Numbered from the stretch's first letter, positions 31,223-40,870 are shown. The stretch is 64,000 nt of DNA from Aestuariibacter sp. A3R04 (GCF_018860805.1 NZ_JAHKQR010000001.1:531158-595157), one strand, 5' to 3'. Notes: generated by a model not told the origin, from the letters alone. Translations and numbers: made by a program.

Positions 31223-31963
31223 TTAGGGTAGTCGCTGTAGAATATCAGTTAATTTCATTGCGACTTCATCCGGACGCTCCAGCAGACACATATGCCCTGC
31301 GTCGGGAATAACAGTGAGCGTAGCCCCTGATATTGCTTTGTGGGCCTTTTGTAAGGTGTCTTGAGGTACAATGTTGTCTTCACTGGCTCCAATAAAGTGA
31401 ACAGGAAAAGGAGCTTTGTTCAGCAGAGGGACCAGCGATTCCCGTGGTGTTGTGGCTTGAGTATGAGCAATGAGGGTGGCGGCGCCAAGGTCGCTGCCCA
31501 TTTCCGACACCACACCGGCAACGTGCTCGCTTTGAAGATAACCAGGGTGAACAAAGCGCGACAGGTAAGCAGTTTTTTGCGGGTGAAACTGCCCCTTTTT
31601 CAACATGGTGACCAATTGCTGACGTCTGGCGATTTCATCCTTGGTCAGACCATAAGGGGAGCATCCAATAAGCGTTAACGATGCTACGTTGGCAGGGTTT
31701 TTCACGGCCCAGCACCCGGCAACGTAACCGCCCATAGAAAAGCCAGTCACATGAACCTTTTCTCCCTCCAAAACGCGGTCGGAAGTCAAGGACAGCATGT
31801 CGTTTAATGATGATGCCCACTGAAGGGGGACATAGCGACGCTGCGAGAGAGTGAGGTTTTTCCACACCGGTAACCAGACGCGTTCATCACAAAGGGTTCC
31901 GGGTAAAAATAAGCATGGCAGCGACACAAATACGACCTTAAGGTTTAGTAACAAAGCGGGCAT
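31223..31963 (-). CDS. Alpha/beta hydrolase
   Basis: 246 residues with an alpha/beta hydrolase fold. The nucleophile elbow GFSMGGY (Ser about residue 75), an acid in SEDNIVP and the catalytic His in PDAGHMCLLERPDEV are visible, together with an oxyanion-hole region FLPGTLCDERVW. The substrate is unknown. It resembles the broad esterase/BioH-like group, but no biotin genes lie nearby. It is divergent from mutY with only 38 bases between, so their promoters must overlap. Confidence 0.85.
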   Translation of the reverse strand: MPALLLNLKVVFVSLPCLFLPGTLCDERVWLPVWKNLTLSQRRYVPLQWASSLNDMLSLTSDRVLEGEKVHVTGFSMGGYVAGCWAVKNPANVASLTLIGCSPYGLTKDEIARRQQLVTMLKKGQFHPQKTAYLSRFVHPGYLQSEHVAGVVSEMGSDLGAATLIAHTQATTPRESLVPLLNKAPFPVHFIGASEDNIVPQDTLQKAHKAISGATLTVIPDAGHMCLLERPDEVAMKLTDILQRLP

Positions 31964-32001
31964 GGTATCATACTGGGGTTGCAGGCTTATGAAATATACA
32001 A

Positions 32002-33042
32002 ATGACTTCAGGTTTTAGTGACCGCGTATTAGCGTGGTTCGATTTACACGGGCGTAAAACATTGCCCTGGCAAGAGGTGATTACGCCCTATGGTGTTTGG
32101 GTGTCTGAAATTATGCTTCAGCAAACCCAGGTAACCACAGTTATCCCATATTACCAGCGCTTTATGAGCAGTTTTCCTAACGTTCAGGCCCTTGCTGCAG
32201 CCCCTCAGGATGCGGTGCTCGATCATTGGACAGGGCTGGGATACTACGCTCGAGCGAGAAATTTACACAAAGCGTCAATCAGTATATGTGAGCAACACAA
32301 CGGCGAATTCCCGACACAAATAGAGGACGTTGTTGCACTGCCAGGAATCGGGCGTTCTACCGCAGGTGCTATTTTGTCTATCGCTTGTGGTCAAACCCAT
32401 GCCATTTTAGATGGTAACGTGAAACGGGTACTGGCTCGCTACTACGCCGTTGAAGGCTGGCCTGGGCAAAAAACAGTTGAGAACCAGTTGTGGGCCTATG
32501 CTGAAACCAATACGCCTGCTAAAAGGTGTAATCATTACACCCAGGCGATGATGGATTTAGGCGCAATGGTGTGTACCCGCAGTAAGCCCCGTTGTGATGA
32601 TTGCCCATTGCAGTCAGATTGCCTGGCCTATGCTCAGGGGCGTCAGACAGACTTCCCGGGTAAAAAGCCCAAAAAAACAGTGCCAGTGAAGAAAACCAAC
32701 ATGGTAGCCGTGTTGTATCAAGGCAGTATATTAATGGCTCAGCGCCCTCCCACGGGGCTGTGGGGCGGGTTATTTGGTTTTATTGAAACCGACGACGAAG
32801 TGCAGGCAATGGTTGATACATTGCCACTCACGCAGGCAGAAATTAAAACACTGACGCCGTTTCGCCATACATTCAGTCATTTTCATCTGGACATTTCACC
32901 GTATTTGGTTATTGCCAATGACATCAACAGTAACGCAGTGGCGGAAGATAATTTTCGCTGGTTTCATTTACATGAACCCTTGGGCGTAGGCACCGCCGCC
33001 CCTACTCAAAAAATAATCTCACAGATCAAACAAATCATATAA
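32002..33042 (+). CDS. mutY: Adenine DNA glycosylase MutY
   Basis: 346 residues. The N-terminal catalytic domain has Glu36 ([11 protein letters not shown]), the helix-hairpin-helix [12 protein letters not shown], the catalytic Asp in [13 protein letters not shown] and a [4Fe-4S] cluster loop with Cys-X6-Cys-X2-Cys-X5-Cys ([17 protein letters not shown], about 193-209). The C-terminal NUDIX-like domain recognises 8-oxoguanine. It removes A mispaired with 8-oxoG. It is followed at once by yggX, as in E. coli. Confidence 0.97.
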   Translation: MTSGFSDRVLAWFDLHGRKTLPWQEVITPYGVWVSEIMLQQTQVTTVIPYYQRFMSSFPNVQALAAAPQDAVLDHWTGLGYYARARNLHKASISICEQHNGEFPTQIEDVVALPGIGRSTAGAILSIACGQTHAILDGNVKRVLARYYAVEGWPGQKTVENQLWAYAETNTPAKRCNHYTQAMMDLGAMVCTRSKPRCDDCPLQSDCLAYAQGRQTDFPGKKPKKTVPVKKTNMVAVLYQGSILMAQRPPTGLWGGLFGFIETDDEVQAMVDTLPLTQAEIKTLTPFRHTFSHFHLDISPYLVIANDINSNAVAEDNFRWFHLHEPLGVGTAAPTQKIISQIKQII

Positions 33043-33070
33043 ACTGATAGCCTTAATGAAGGAGGCAAAC

Positions 33071-33343
33071 ATGAGCAGACAAGTTTTTTGTCAGCATCTT
33101 AAGAAAGAGGCTGACGGACTGGATTTCCAGCTTTACCCCGGAGAGTTAGGAAAACGCATTTATGACAATATTTCAAAAGAAGCCTTCGCGGAGTGGCAAA
33201 AAAAACAAACCATGTTGATCAACGAAAAAAAACTCAACATGATGGCGCCCACTGACAGGCAGTTTTTGGAAGAACAAATGGAAGCCTTTTTGTTTGAGGG
33301 CAAAGAGCCCACCATTGAAGGCTACGTGCCACCGCCGAAATAA
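33071..33343 (+). CDS. yggX: Probable Fe(2+)-trafficking protein YggX
   Basis: 90 residues from the ATG at 33071 preceded by GGAGG. The conserved Cys is near the N-terminus ([14 protein letters not shown]), and [18 protein letters not shown] is diagnostic. YggX protects iron-sulfur clusters from oxidative damage, and the mutY-yggX pairing is widely conserved and makes sense because MutY carries such a cluster. Confidence 0.96.
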   Translation: MSRQVFCQHLKKEADGLDFQLYPGELGKRIYDNISKEAFAEWQKKQTMLINEKKLNMMAPTDRQFLEEQMEAFLFEGKEPTIEGYVPPPK

Positions 33344-33467
33344 CGCATTTTCGTCTAGCGATTGAGAATAATCAGCGATAAGGTGGTTAAATAACGAACG
33401 CAGGTGAGTGTTTTTTCATTAATTTGCACAAACTGTGCGCAATTGAAAAAAATTACAAGAAAAACGG

Positions 33468-33496
33468 TTGACTTGTTACGCGGAAATCCGTTTAAT
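33468..33496 (+). promoter_or_regulatory. Candidate sigma-70 promoter of tRNA-Phe
   Basis: TTGACT (33468-33473) and TTTAAT (33491-33496) are separated by 17 bases and lie about 50 bases upstream of the tRNA. Spacing and sequence fit a strong housekeeping promoter. Confidence 0.65.
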
Positions 33497-33547
33497 ACGC
33501 ACCCACAGCGCAACAGGCACTAAACGCCTACAACGCTAACCAGATTT

Positions 33548-33623
33548 GCCCAGATAGCTCAGTTGGTAGAGCAGCGGATTGAAAATCCGCGTGTCGGTGG
33601 TTCGATCCCGCCTCTGGGCACCA
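33548..33623 (+). tRNA. tRNA-Phe (GAA)
   Basis: 76 bases including an encoded CCA end. The acceptor stem GCCCAGA/TCTGGGC pairs, the D-arm contains GCTC...GAGC, the anticodon GAA is at 33581-33583 within a 5-bp stem (GGATT/AATCC), and the T-arm carries GGTTCGATCCC. The anticodon-arm sequence is repeated at 54060-54077, which makes this gene the likely attachment site of the following island. Confidence 0.98.
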
Positions 33624-33632
33624 TTATTCAAG

Positions 33633-33662
33633 AAGCCCTGCATGAAAATGCGGGGCTTTTTT
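33633..33662 (+). terminator. Rho-independent terminator of tRNA-Phe
   Basis: An 11-bp imperfect stem (AAGCCCTGCAT/ATGCGGGGCTT, one mismatch/wobble) with a GAAA loop is followed by six T. A near-copy recurs at 54131-54158 at the other end of the island. Confidence 0.93.
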
Positions 33663-33713
33663 GTATCTGCCAGCCAGCCCCGCGTTGCCAAATAAATCCG
33701 GTTTATCCAAAAA

Positions 33714-33950
33714 CTAGTTAAAAGGTTTTACCTTAATGGGTAGCAATCTATAGTTTCGGATAGTTGTTGTAACACTTTCATGGCCCAAGAGTACTTGTGC
33801 ATGCTCAAGCTCTAGATCACTTGCCGCCTTCTTACCTGTAAATTTATTAAATGTGAGATAAGTCGCAACCATGCGGCACTTAATAACATAACGACTGCGT
33901 AAACGAGTAAGATATTGATGCTGCGTATTTTTTATGCAAAAGTTAGAGGG
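33714..33950 (-). pseudogene. C-terminal relic of a tyrosine recombinase/integrase
   Basis: A 78-codon frame open from the in-frame TAA at 33951 to a TAG at 33714. Its C-terminal part reads LELEHAQVLLGHESVTTT followed by IRNYRLL, the classic LGHxSxxTTxxxY active-site end of tyrosine recombinases with the His and the candidate nucleophilic Tyr. No start codon or catalytic N-terminal half is present, so it is a truncated remnant. It lies 90 bases from tRNA-Phe with its 3' end facing the tRNA, the usual place for an island integrase. It does not look like an integron integrase. Confidence 0.75.
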
Positions 33951-34013
33951 TTAATAGTGTGATATATGGAAACGCTCCGCACAACATCGAGGATTTTTTC
34001 CGTAGAATAAATT

Positions 34014-34020
34014 GTTAGGT
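34014..34020 (+). repeat. Integron-like core site (R' box) before cassette 1
   Basis: The 7-base core GTTAGGT fits the cassette core-site consensus GTTRRRY and lies just upstream of the first cassette gene. I see no partner arm, so it could be the right half of a lost attC or attI site. Confidence 0.45.
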
Positions 34021-34031
34021 ACTTGTATAAA

Positions 34032-34433
34032 ATGGAAATTAATTCAGTCCCATTTAATCAAAAAGAGTTTCTTCGAGGAGCTATTGATCTCCTTAGCGAT
34101 AAATTCGGCGAAGAGGAACGTTTTATACTTAACCACAAACTCGACTGTACAGATCTAAGCTTGCTACCTTTTTTTCCAACACTCAATGCTGAAAAAGAAA
34201 ATATTTCAATTAAAAAGTTTATGCTCTATTGGTTCAAAGAAGCGGAGGCTCGGGGATTTGTAGAATCATCAAATAACCAACACTTCCTGTTCACCAATAA
34301 AGGGCTTCGTAAAGCTCGGCATGCTTGCAATCCAGTAAAGTTCTTTTTCAAAGCCCATTGGAAATTTGTTGTATCTGCTGTTCTGTCGTTTATCGTTGCT
34401 ATTATGGCAATTTTGAGGTTAATTCAGTGCTAG
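34032..34433 (+). CDS. Hypothetical membrane-anchored protein, cassette 1
   Basis: 133 residues from the ATG at 34032; a TTG at 34023 is an alternative. The N-terminal 100 residues are soluble and mixed helical with a winged-helix-like feel, and the C-terminus has one hydrophobic segment (about 110-130), suggesting a tail-anchored protein. No family recognised. It lies between a GTTAGGT core and the attC-like site at 34446, so it has the form of an integron cassette. It is A/T-richer than the housekeeping genes. Confidence 0.7.
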   Translation: MEINSVPFNQKEFLRGAIDLLSDKFGEEERFILNHKLDCTDLSLLPFFPTLNAEKENISIKKFMLYWFKEAEARGFVESSNNQHFLFTNKGLRKARHACNPVKFFFKAHWKFVVSAVLSFIVAIMAILRLIQC

Positions 34434-34445
34434 TGAGGAACGTAC

Positions 34446-34556
34446 CATACAAACGCATTAACACTCGCTGCGCTCGCTAGGGACAAAAACACGTAGGCTC
34501 CCTCGCTTCGCTCGTCATTATAGCCTACGTATTTTTGCCCGTTATGCGGGCGTATG
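34446..34556 (+). repeat. attC-like cassette recombination site 1
   Basis: A 111-base imperfect palindrome. The outer arm CATACAAACGCATTAAC (34446-34462) pairs with GTTATGCGGGCGTATG (34541-34556), and the inner arm GGGACAAAAACACGTAGGCT pairs with AGCCTACGTATTTTTGCCC. It lies between two cassette-size genes, the arrangement of attC sites. The outer core departs from GTTRRRY (GTATG). Confidence 0.75.
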
Positions 34557-34572
34557 TTTTCAAGGAGGTTAA

Positions 34573-35289
34573 ATGCCCGTTCCTGACTCAGTAATTGAAG
34601 AAATCAGAAGTGCTGCAAAAGAAGCGTGGCCTAAGGACAAGGAAATGCAAACTTACACAGTCAAGGAAGAGCTTGATGCATATAGAAATTTCGAGGCTCT
34701 AGATTATTCAGGCATTTCTGATGAAGAAAAAGAAACTTTAATCCAAGAGGCCAAGGAAAGTTTCGAAAGCTGGGAAGAACGTTTTTCTTCAATTCAAGAC
34801 GAACTAGAAGCAATTGTAGAATTGAAAGAGTTTTCAAGCCGCAATCAGGGAAACGATTTATATAACCAATGGGTGCTTGAGGCTCAATCAGAGAATGACA
34901 ATTATTTTAGGGGGCAGCTTGAATATATACAGAACAAGGCCTCAAGTTATGACGCAATCCAACGGACTCGATCCGAAATCGATCCGCTGAAGAATATTTT
35001 GATTGATATAGAGAACATCATAGGTAACGAGTGTTACAACGGGAATATTCAAAATTACGGGAGTTGGGGTGAACTGGAAAGTGAAGGTCGCTCATTTCGT
35101 TACCCTGTCAAATTTTACGATGGTGAAAATGGATACAAACGGAGAACCGTACCCCGAGACATTCCTGCCGAACAGTTGATCAGTGGATACTACCCATTTG
35201 GTGCAAATGAATTAAACATATATAGAGCACTACATAAAGTTCTTAAGTATCTAGAGGCTGAGCATGGTCTTAAACTACCAAAAACATAA
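34573..35289 (+). CDS. Hypothetical protein, cassette 2
   Basis: 238 residues with a strong AAGGAGG Shine-Dalgarno sequence just after the preceding attC-like site. The N-terminal 130 residues are highly charged and helical, likely a coiled coil, rich in Glu. The C-terminal part is mixed. There is no signal peptide, transmembrane helix or recognised domain. Its TAA stop lies inside the first arm of the next attC-like site, typical of compact gene cassettes. Confidence 0.78.
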   Translation: MPVPDSVIEEIRSAAKEAWPKDKEMQTYTVKEELDAYRNFEALDYSGISDEEKETLIQEAKESFESWEERFSSIQDELEAIVELKEFSSRNQGNDLYNQWVLEAQSENDNYFRGQLEYIQNKASSYDAIQRTRSEIDPLKNILIDIENIIGNECYNGNIQNYGSWGELESEGRSFRYPVKFYDGENGYKRRTVPRDIPAEQLISGYYPFGANELNIYRALHKVLKYLEAEHGLKLPKT

Positions 35290-35353
35290 CAAGCGCATGT
35301 TGTCGGACTGGTTTTCCGCTGCGCTCCAAACCAGCCGCAAATGCGAGCGTTAA
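35286..35353 (+). repeat. attC-like cassette recombination site 2
   Basis: A 68-base imperfect palindrome: ATAACAAGCGCAT at the left pairs with ATGCGAGCGTTA at the right, with an inner arm GACTGGTTTT/AAACCAGCC and a small loop. The right end reads GTTAAGT, fitting the GTTRRRY core except for its last position being T as allowed. This is the clearest VCR-like attC in the window. Confidence 0.88.
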
Positions 35354-35371
35354 GTTTCACGGAGAGTTCTC

Positions 35372-36010
35372 GTGTTTTCACCAACAATTGTACCAAAGAT
35401 AGTAACTCCTGATATCAAGAAACTCTGCAAAGATCTGACTGGTTGCAGCGAAGCATACTTTGTGGATGTTTTTAGCAAGCCTGGGGCTATACGAAATAAG
35501 TGCGCCCTCAACGCAAAAGGTGAAGCTCAAGAAAAGAATGGAAATGTTATTTTTGGCTGGTCAATTTTTGTTTGGGAAAAGGTACTTGTTCAGTTTATAG
35601 GTCACGCCATAGTTGAAGCGGATGGCAAAAAATACTGCGTTACTCCAGCAAAACACGGAGAATCAAAAATTCTATTCATTCCAGACCCCGCTATAACTTT
35701 CAACTATGATTCAGAAAGTTCTAGATTGCCGTCAAAAACACTGCCCATTTCAAAACAGAAAGTGGTGCACCAGCTTATAGCTGTTCAAAGCAAGCTCTTT
35801 GAAATAAAATCTAAATATCCTGTTACAAGCGGGCAATTGCTTCTTGTGGGAGACGATGCAGAAAATGTCCGTGAATTGGAGAACGAGCAACAGAAATTAA
35901 TGAATCGGATAATTTATCTTCACCATCCGATTAAAGCTAATTGTTCATGTGGCTCTGGAAAACAGTTTCGGAAATGCTGTCGGCCTCACATGAAGAGGGA
36001 ATATGGCTAA
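35372..36010 (+). CDS. SEC-C motif protein, cassette 3
   Basis: 212 residues from a GTG at 35372 with GGAG upstream. The C-terminus has a zinc-binding SEC-C motif CSCGSGKQFRKCC (about 192-204), as in SecA and many small accessory proteins. The N-terminal 180 residues are not recognised. The SEC-C tail suggests interaction with nucleic acid or ribosomes, but no function can be assigned. It is flanked by attC-like sites. Confidence 0.82.
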   Translation: MFSPTIVPKIVTPDIKKLCKDLTGCSEAYFVDVFSKPGAIRNKCALNAKGEAQEKNGNVIFGWSIFVWEKVLVQFIGHAIVEADGKKYCVTPAKHGESKILFIPDPAITFNYDSESSRLPSKTLPISKQKVVHQLIAVQSKLFEIKSKYPVTSGQLLLVGDDAENVRELENEQQKLMNRIIYLHHPIKANCSCGSGKQFRKCCRPHMKREYG

Positions 36011-36012
36011 AA

Positions 36013-36087
36013 ACTTAACAAATCAATCAATGTCGCCTTCGGCTGGACCTCCTTACGCTTCGCTTCAGTCGGCCCATTATTGCGGCG
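36013..36087 (+). repeat. attC-like site 3, left part (interrupted by IS)
   Basis: TTAACAAATCAATCAAT at the left is followed by an inner inverted arm region ending CCATTATTGCGGCG, at which point the IS4-family element begins (36088). The missing right core GTTATG is found just after the element (37418-37423). Rejoined, the two parts give a palindromic site of about 80 bases. Confidence 0.65.
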
Positions 36088-37409
36088 CTGGGGGATCCCC
36101 TCATAATTCAGGCACTCCGGTGACGTGAACTCTTCGGATGTACTGAGTGATAGCCCACCGAATTTCAGAGATTGAAACGGGGTAATCCCGCCGGCGTTTT
36201 CGAACTTCCCGTCCGAGCCTGATTAGTGAGAGTACCGGACGATTCCGGATGGTATTGGCCTGGAAAGCACGCTGCCAATTGTGCTTATATGCTATGATTC
36301 CAATCAGCCTAAGCAGCCATTCGGCTAGCATCGCAATGAGCAACAGTACATCGAAGCGTTTAGGGCAGCGCGTTTTGCTGTGACGCAGTCCTAGTCCGTA
36401 CTGAGGACTTTTAATATCCCGGAAGCTTTTTTCTATCTGCATTCGCTTGGCATAGAGGTTAACGAGTTTTTTTGAGGTCAGTGATTCTGCGGGGATATTC
36501 GTTGCAAGTAGCCAAGGTTCTTTACTGCTATCGCGATAATTTTGTTGTGCATTGTGATGACGACCCGCTTTCGATGAACGCTTGTCTTTACGGCTTTTGG
36601 GGTTGGCTTTAAACAAATGCAAATAAGCATTAAGAGGGCTTTTACGACCTAACTGACCAAACCCTGGGTAACGCGCCTTGGCATTAGCTGAAGGATAAAA
36701 AGACTTGTTGCTGCGCCACTTAGATTGCCCCTGTTCACGAAAGCCAACTTCACCACGGACACGTCCAAGCCAGAACCAACCAAGCTTTTCAACTTCACGG
36801 AACCAGGTGTTTCGGTAGCCTGCATCAGTGACAATAAGCGGACAACAGCGCTGAGGCAGAATGGCTGCTAATTCTCGTAAGAAGGGATTATGACTGACCG
36901 GAGAATTGTATTGAGAAAATGGAAATACCCGTTCGTAGAGAATGACCGAGCGGCCCTCAAAACTTACAGATGCACGCAGAGTTTGATGGCGCATTTGCTC
37001 TCGTACATCAGACCAGCCAATGAGTATTATTGGCATTGGATTCGCCCCGCAGAGAAGCCTTGCATGCCAGCGATAAATATCGAATCTCTCGTTGTGCAAA
37101 GCGTGATTACCAAGCAGCCGGTCAATCCGTTTAATGTTGTGCTTAGCGGCAACCGTCCCGGTGATATTGCGGCCCAATTCGGTAAGCGAGAGTTGCTGTC
37201 CATCAAGCAACGACTGCACAGCAACCATTAAAGACGATAGACGTTTTTGATGTAAATTCGGGCATTGATTTTTAAGTAAATCATGTAAGATAGATATATC
37301 ACGCATGGTGTGTTGTTCTGGTATGTTTTTGGCGAAATGAATTAGATCAAATTGCACCATGCGTGTCTATATTATTGAATCTGCTTTAATTTATGAGGGG
37401 ATTCGTTAG
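36088..37409 (-). mobile_element. IS4-family (IS10-like) insertion sequence
   Basis: About 1.32 kb. The ends share ATCCCCTCATAA preceded by CT and five bases: CTGGGGGATCCCCTCATAAT at 36088 and the complement of the sequence ending at 37409. This matches the IS10-type terminal repeat pattern. The flanking nonamers ATTGCGGCG (left) and AAGGTGGCG (right) agree at only six of nine positions, so the target duplication is decayed or absent. It is inserted in an attC-like site. Confidence 0.85.
36101..37306 (-). CDS. IS4-family transposase (IS10 group)
   Basis: 401 residues from the ATG at 37306 (MRDISILHDLLKNQCP), the same length class as the IS10 transposase; an upstream ATG at 37360 would add 18 residues. 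The motifs NIKRIDRLLGN, LIVTDAGYRNTW, and KRMQIEKSFRDIKSPQYGLG (the YREK-type signature region with the catalytic Glu) are intact, so the gene appears functional. Confidence 0.93.
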   Translation of the reverse strand: MRDISILHDLLKNQCPNLHQKRLSSLMVAVQSLLDGQQLSLTELGRNITGTVAAKHNIKRIDRLLGNHALHNERFDIYRWHARLLCGANPMPIILIGWSDVREQMRHQTLRASVSFEGRSVILYERVFPFSQYNSPVSHNPFLRELAAILPQRCCPLIVTDAGYRNTWFREVEKLGWFWLGRVRGEVGFREQGQSKWRSNKSFYPSANAKARYPGFGQLGRKSPLNAYLHLFKANPKSRKDKRSSKAGRHHNAQQNYRDSSKEPWLLATNIPAESLTSKKLVNLYAKRMQIEKSFRDIKSPQYGLGLRHSKTRCPKRFDVLLLIAMLAEWLLRLIGIIAYKHNWQRAFQANTIRNRPVLSLIRLGREVRKRRRDYPVSISEIRWAITQYIRRVHVTGVPEL

Positions 37410-37465
37410 AAGGTGGCGTTATGTTTTTCTTAGGTTTGAGTTAAAAGTTATGAAAAGGAGTTTAT

Positions 37466-37921
37466 ATGGACAATATATTTTCTGACAACATTTCTTTAAC
37501 TATTACTATCGTTATATCACTGTTTGGGATCGTAGCTGTTCATAGGCTTGCTGGCTCAAGAGCGAAGAAAGCAAATTTTTCAGATAAAGCTAAGGCTTTT
37601 GAATCAGTTATCAGGAGTGAGCTATCAGAGGTGTATCCTATTCCCACAAATTGGCCTGAACATGCCAGCATTTACCTAGAGAACAAATTTGCTAGCATCC
37701 AATCAGCTGTTGCTGCTTTTGAAGTTGCGTTACCTTGGTATAAAAGAATCGGGTTTCGGAAGGCGTGGAAATTATACCGTGTTGGAGATAACCCTACACA
37801 TAAGGATACAATTCAGGAATACCATCAATATATGGGTTTCACAATAAACGGTGAATATACCGACCCTAAAAAACAGTTAAAAATAAATGTAGATCGCTTA
37901 TTGAAGTACGCAAAAACATAA
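37466..37921 (+). CDS. Hypothetical membrane-anchored protein, cassette 4
   Basis: 151 residues with a strong AAAAGGAG upstream. One N-terminal transmembrane helix (about 10-28) is followed by a cytoplasmic, aromatic-rich domain. The family is unknown. The TAA stop lies in the left arm of the next attC-like site. Position between two IS-interrupted attC sites makes it the fourth cassette. Confidence 0.75.
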   Translation: MDNIFSDNISLTITIVISLFGIVAVHRLAGSRAKKANFSDKAKAFESVIRSELSEVYPIPTNWPEHASIYLENKFASIQSAVAAFEVALPWYKRIGFRKAWKLYRVGDNPTHKDTIQEYHQYMGFTINGEYTDPKKQLKINVDRLLKYAKT

Positions 37922-37940
37922 CAAACGACTATGGCGTCAA
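37917..37940 (+). repeat. attC-like site 4, left arm only
   Basis: CATAACAAACGACTATGGCG has the VCR-like left arm (TAACAAACG) following directly on the cassette 4 gene. It breaks off where the IS110-family element begins, within about ten bases of the transposase stop codon. Confidence 0.55.
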
Positions 37941-37948
37941 CCCTGAAT

Positions 37949-38855
<907 letters not shown>

Positions 38856-39070
38856 AATAAGCTAACTCTGGTTTGCTAAATGCGAGCTCGGGGCCCAGTC
38901 GACTATTCGAGTATGTTGCTTGGAGCACTGTGTGGTGTTCATGTTTGTTAACGGTCTCTCAACTGAGGAGCCATCGCATAATCGAACTGCCACGCAGCCA
39001 ACTTTGGTTGCAGCCAAAGTCTGGGCCTCACTTTACCCATCTTTGAAAAAGTTGTGGGGAATTTAGGGAA
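38856..39070 (-). ncRNA. Putative IS110 bridge RNA region (5' non-coding end)
   Basis: About 200 bases upstream of the transposase have no gene, while only about ten bases follow the transposase stop. Long 5' non-coding ends of IS110 elements are known to encode a structured bridge RNA that selects donor and target DNA. A stem ACTTTGG/CCAAAGT with a six-base loop is visible at 39001-39020. The assignment is by family knowledge and layout only; RNA boundaries are not determined. Confidence 0.4.
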
Positions 39071-39077
39071 GAATTAT

Positions 39078-39172
39078 CCATACAAAGCGCTTAACTCGTT
39101 CACTGGGACAGTAACGCAGCGCGGCTTCGCCATTTTCGCGCTACGTCACTGCCCGTTAGCTTAAAGTTAGGT
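39078..39172 (+). repeat. attC-like cassette recombination site 5
   Basis: A complete imperfect palindrome of about 95 bases. GGGACAGTAACGCAGCGCG pairs with CGCGCTACGTCACTGCCC internally, and the outer arms contain TACAAAGCGCTTAAC and GTTAGCTTAAAGTTAGG. The right core GTTAGGT (39166-39172) fits the GTTRRRY consensus exactly and matches the core at 34014. Confidence 0.8.
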
Positions 39173-39202
39173 GTTCATCATAATTCATCGCACGGAGCAC
39201 AA

Positions 39203-39814
39203 ATGAAAGAAAATCATGAGCTTTACCTAGGTATCCTTAAAGATATCAAATATAGAACATCCGTTATTGATCGTTTATTTTCTGATGCATCGGGAGTCAA
39301 CCTTGAAATCACAGTCTTAGAATCAGCTTGTTTACAGCTTAGAAAAATATTGGAGCAAATAGCTTTTGGATCTTTAGTTTCAAATGTTAAATTATATTCT
39401 CAAGAGTATGCAAAATTCGAAAAATTTTGGAATGCTGAATATTTGCTAAAAGATATGGCTAAAGTAAATCCAAAATACTTTCCTATACCAATTTCCCAAG
39501 ATAAGAGTGATGTCAAAGGTGTAAAATCCCAATTTAATATAAAAAGTGATGACACTTATTTAAACCCAGTGGAATTTGTTAAAGTTTATAAAAAATGTGG
39601 AGCTATTCTTCATGCACGTAACCCATTTGGCTCAAAGGTAAGCTTAGAATTTTATAAAAAAAACATACCTATTTGGCGTCAAAAAATAATAAATCTTTTA
39701 AATTCCCACGAGGTTCATTTCGTTGGAGATAAAAATTTGTACTTGTTTCAAATGGGGGCAATTAATGAACCGCCATCTTTTACTTGCTTTGAGCCTATGC
39801 AAGAGAATACCTAG
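39203..39814 (+). CDS. Hypothetical protein, cassette 5
   Basis: 203 residues, starting 30 bases after a perfect GTTAGGT core. It is clearly A/T-rich compared with the flanking chromosome. It is soluble, mostly helical at the N-terminus, without recognised domains; the HARNPFG segment near residue 139 recalls helical RNA/DNA-binding proteins but is too short to use. No attC follows: an IS5-family element begins within 20 bases. Confidence 0.75.
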   Translation: MKENHELYLGILKDIKYRTSVIDRLFSDASGVNLEITVLESACLQLRKILEQIAFGSLVSNVKLYSQEYAKFEKFWNAEYLLKDMAKVNPKYFPIPISQDKSDVKGVKSQFNIKSDDTYLNPVEFVKVYKKCGAILHARNPFGSKVSLEFYKKNIPIWRQKIINLLNSHEVHFVGDKNLYLFQMGAINEPPSFTCFEPMQENT

Positions 39815-40870
39815 GGAAGATGCGAATAAGTCCCCGATGTGAGATCATAGCTGCATAGTAAATCACAGCCATTGCCGCCCATGAGCCAACAGTTAACTTT
39901 TGCCGACAGCGAGTTTTCCAGCAAGCGCCGCCAGACCCGTAAAGAGATATTCTTATCCAGAATGGATAACCTGCTGCCGTGGCCTCAACTGCTGGAAGTG
40001 ATTGACCCCTTTTATCCTAAAGTTGGCAATGGTCGCCGCCCGTATCCACTGGAAACCATGTTCCGCATTCATTGTATGCAGCAATGGTATAGCCTTGGTG
40101 ATGAAGCCATGGAAGACGCGCTGTACGAGATTGCTTCAATGCGTCAGTTTGCGCAACTGTCACTGGATAAAGCCATTCCTGACCGCACCACCATTATGAA
40201 CTTTCGGCACTTGCTGGAAAAACACAAGCTTACTCACAAAATATTCAAAACGGTTAACCAATGGCTGACGGACAGCGGTGTGATGATGACGCAGGGAACA
40301 CTGGTGGATGCCACGATTATTGAAGCGCCAAGTTCTACTAAAAATAAAAAGAATGAGCGTGACCCGGATATGCATCAGACAAAGAAGGGCAATGAATGGC
40401 ATTTTGGTATGAAAGCCCATATCGGAGTGGATGCCCAAAGTGGCCTGACGCATACGCTTGTAACCACTGCCGCCAACGAACATGACCTGAATCAGTTGAA
40501 AAACCTGTTGCAACGGCGACGAGGAATTCATCTCTGGCGATGCTGATTATCAGGGCGCAGAGAAGCGGGAAGAGCTTAAAGATACGAATGCAGAATGGCT
40601 TATTGCCGAACGCCCCGGTAAAGTCCGGGCCCTGAAAAAACATCCCAGCAAAAACAAAATGGCCATCAAAATTGAATATCTGAAAGCCAGCATTCCAGCT
40701 AAGGTGGAGCATCCGTTTCGCATCATTAAATGCCAGTTTGGTTTTATCAAAGCACGGTACAAAGGGCTGATGAAAAATGACTCACAGTTAGCCGTGCTAT
40801 TCACCTTAGCGAACCTGTTTAAAGTAGATCAAATGTTACGACGACAGCCGAGATCTGTCTGAAATCCGGG
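39815..40870 (+). mobile_element. IS5-family insertion sequence (copy 1)
   Basis: About 1.05 kb. The likely left end is GGGAAGATGCGAATAAGT near 39815, similar to terminal repeats of IS1194-type IS5 elements. I could not find a matching right end after 40862, so the right boundary is approximate and may be lost. The transposase gene is frameshifted. A 409-base internal slice of the same element occurs inverted at 51894-52302. Confidence 0.75.
39881..40862 (+). pseudogene. IS5-family transposase, frameshifted
   Basis: The N-terminal frame from ATG 39881 ([20 protein letters not shown]) carries the DDE domain start ([27 protein letters not shown]) and ends at 40546 after going out of frame near 40511. 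The following frame continues [20 protein letters not shown] to the stop at 40862 with [21 protein letters not shown]. The shift is +1 and falls just before a conserved Asp/Glu region. The same shift is present in the second copy. Confidence 0.9.

Noticed and set aside
33714-33950. Integron integrase (IntI) for the cassette cluster
   Set aside because: The preserved C-terminus ends TTIRNYRLL rather than the IntI-type ending, the expected attI is not seen, and the position beside tRNA-Phe fits an island integrase better.
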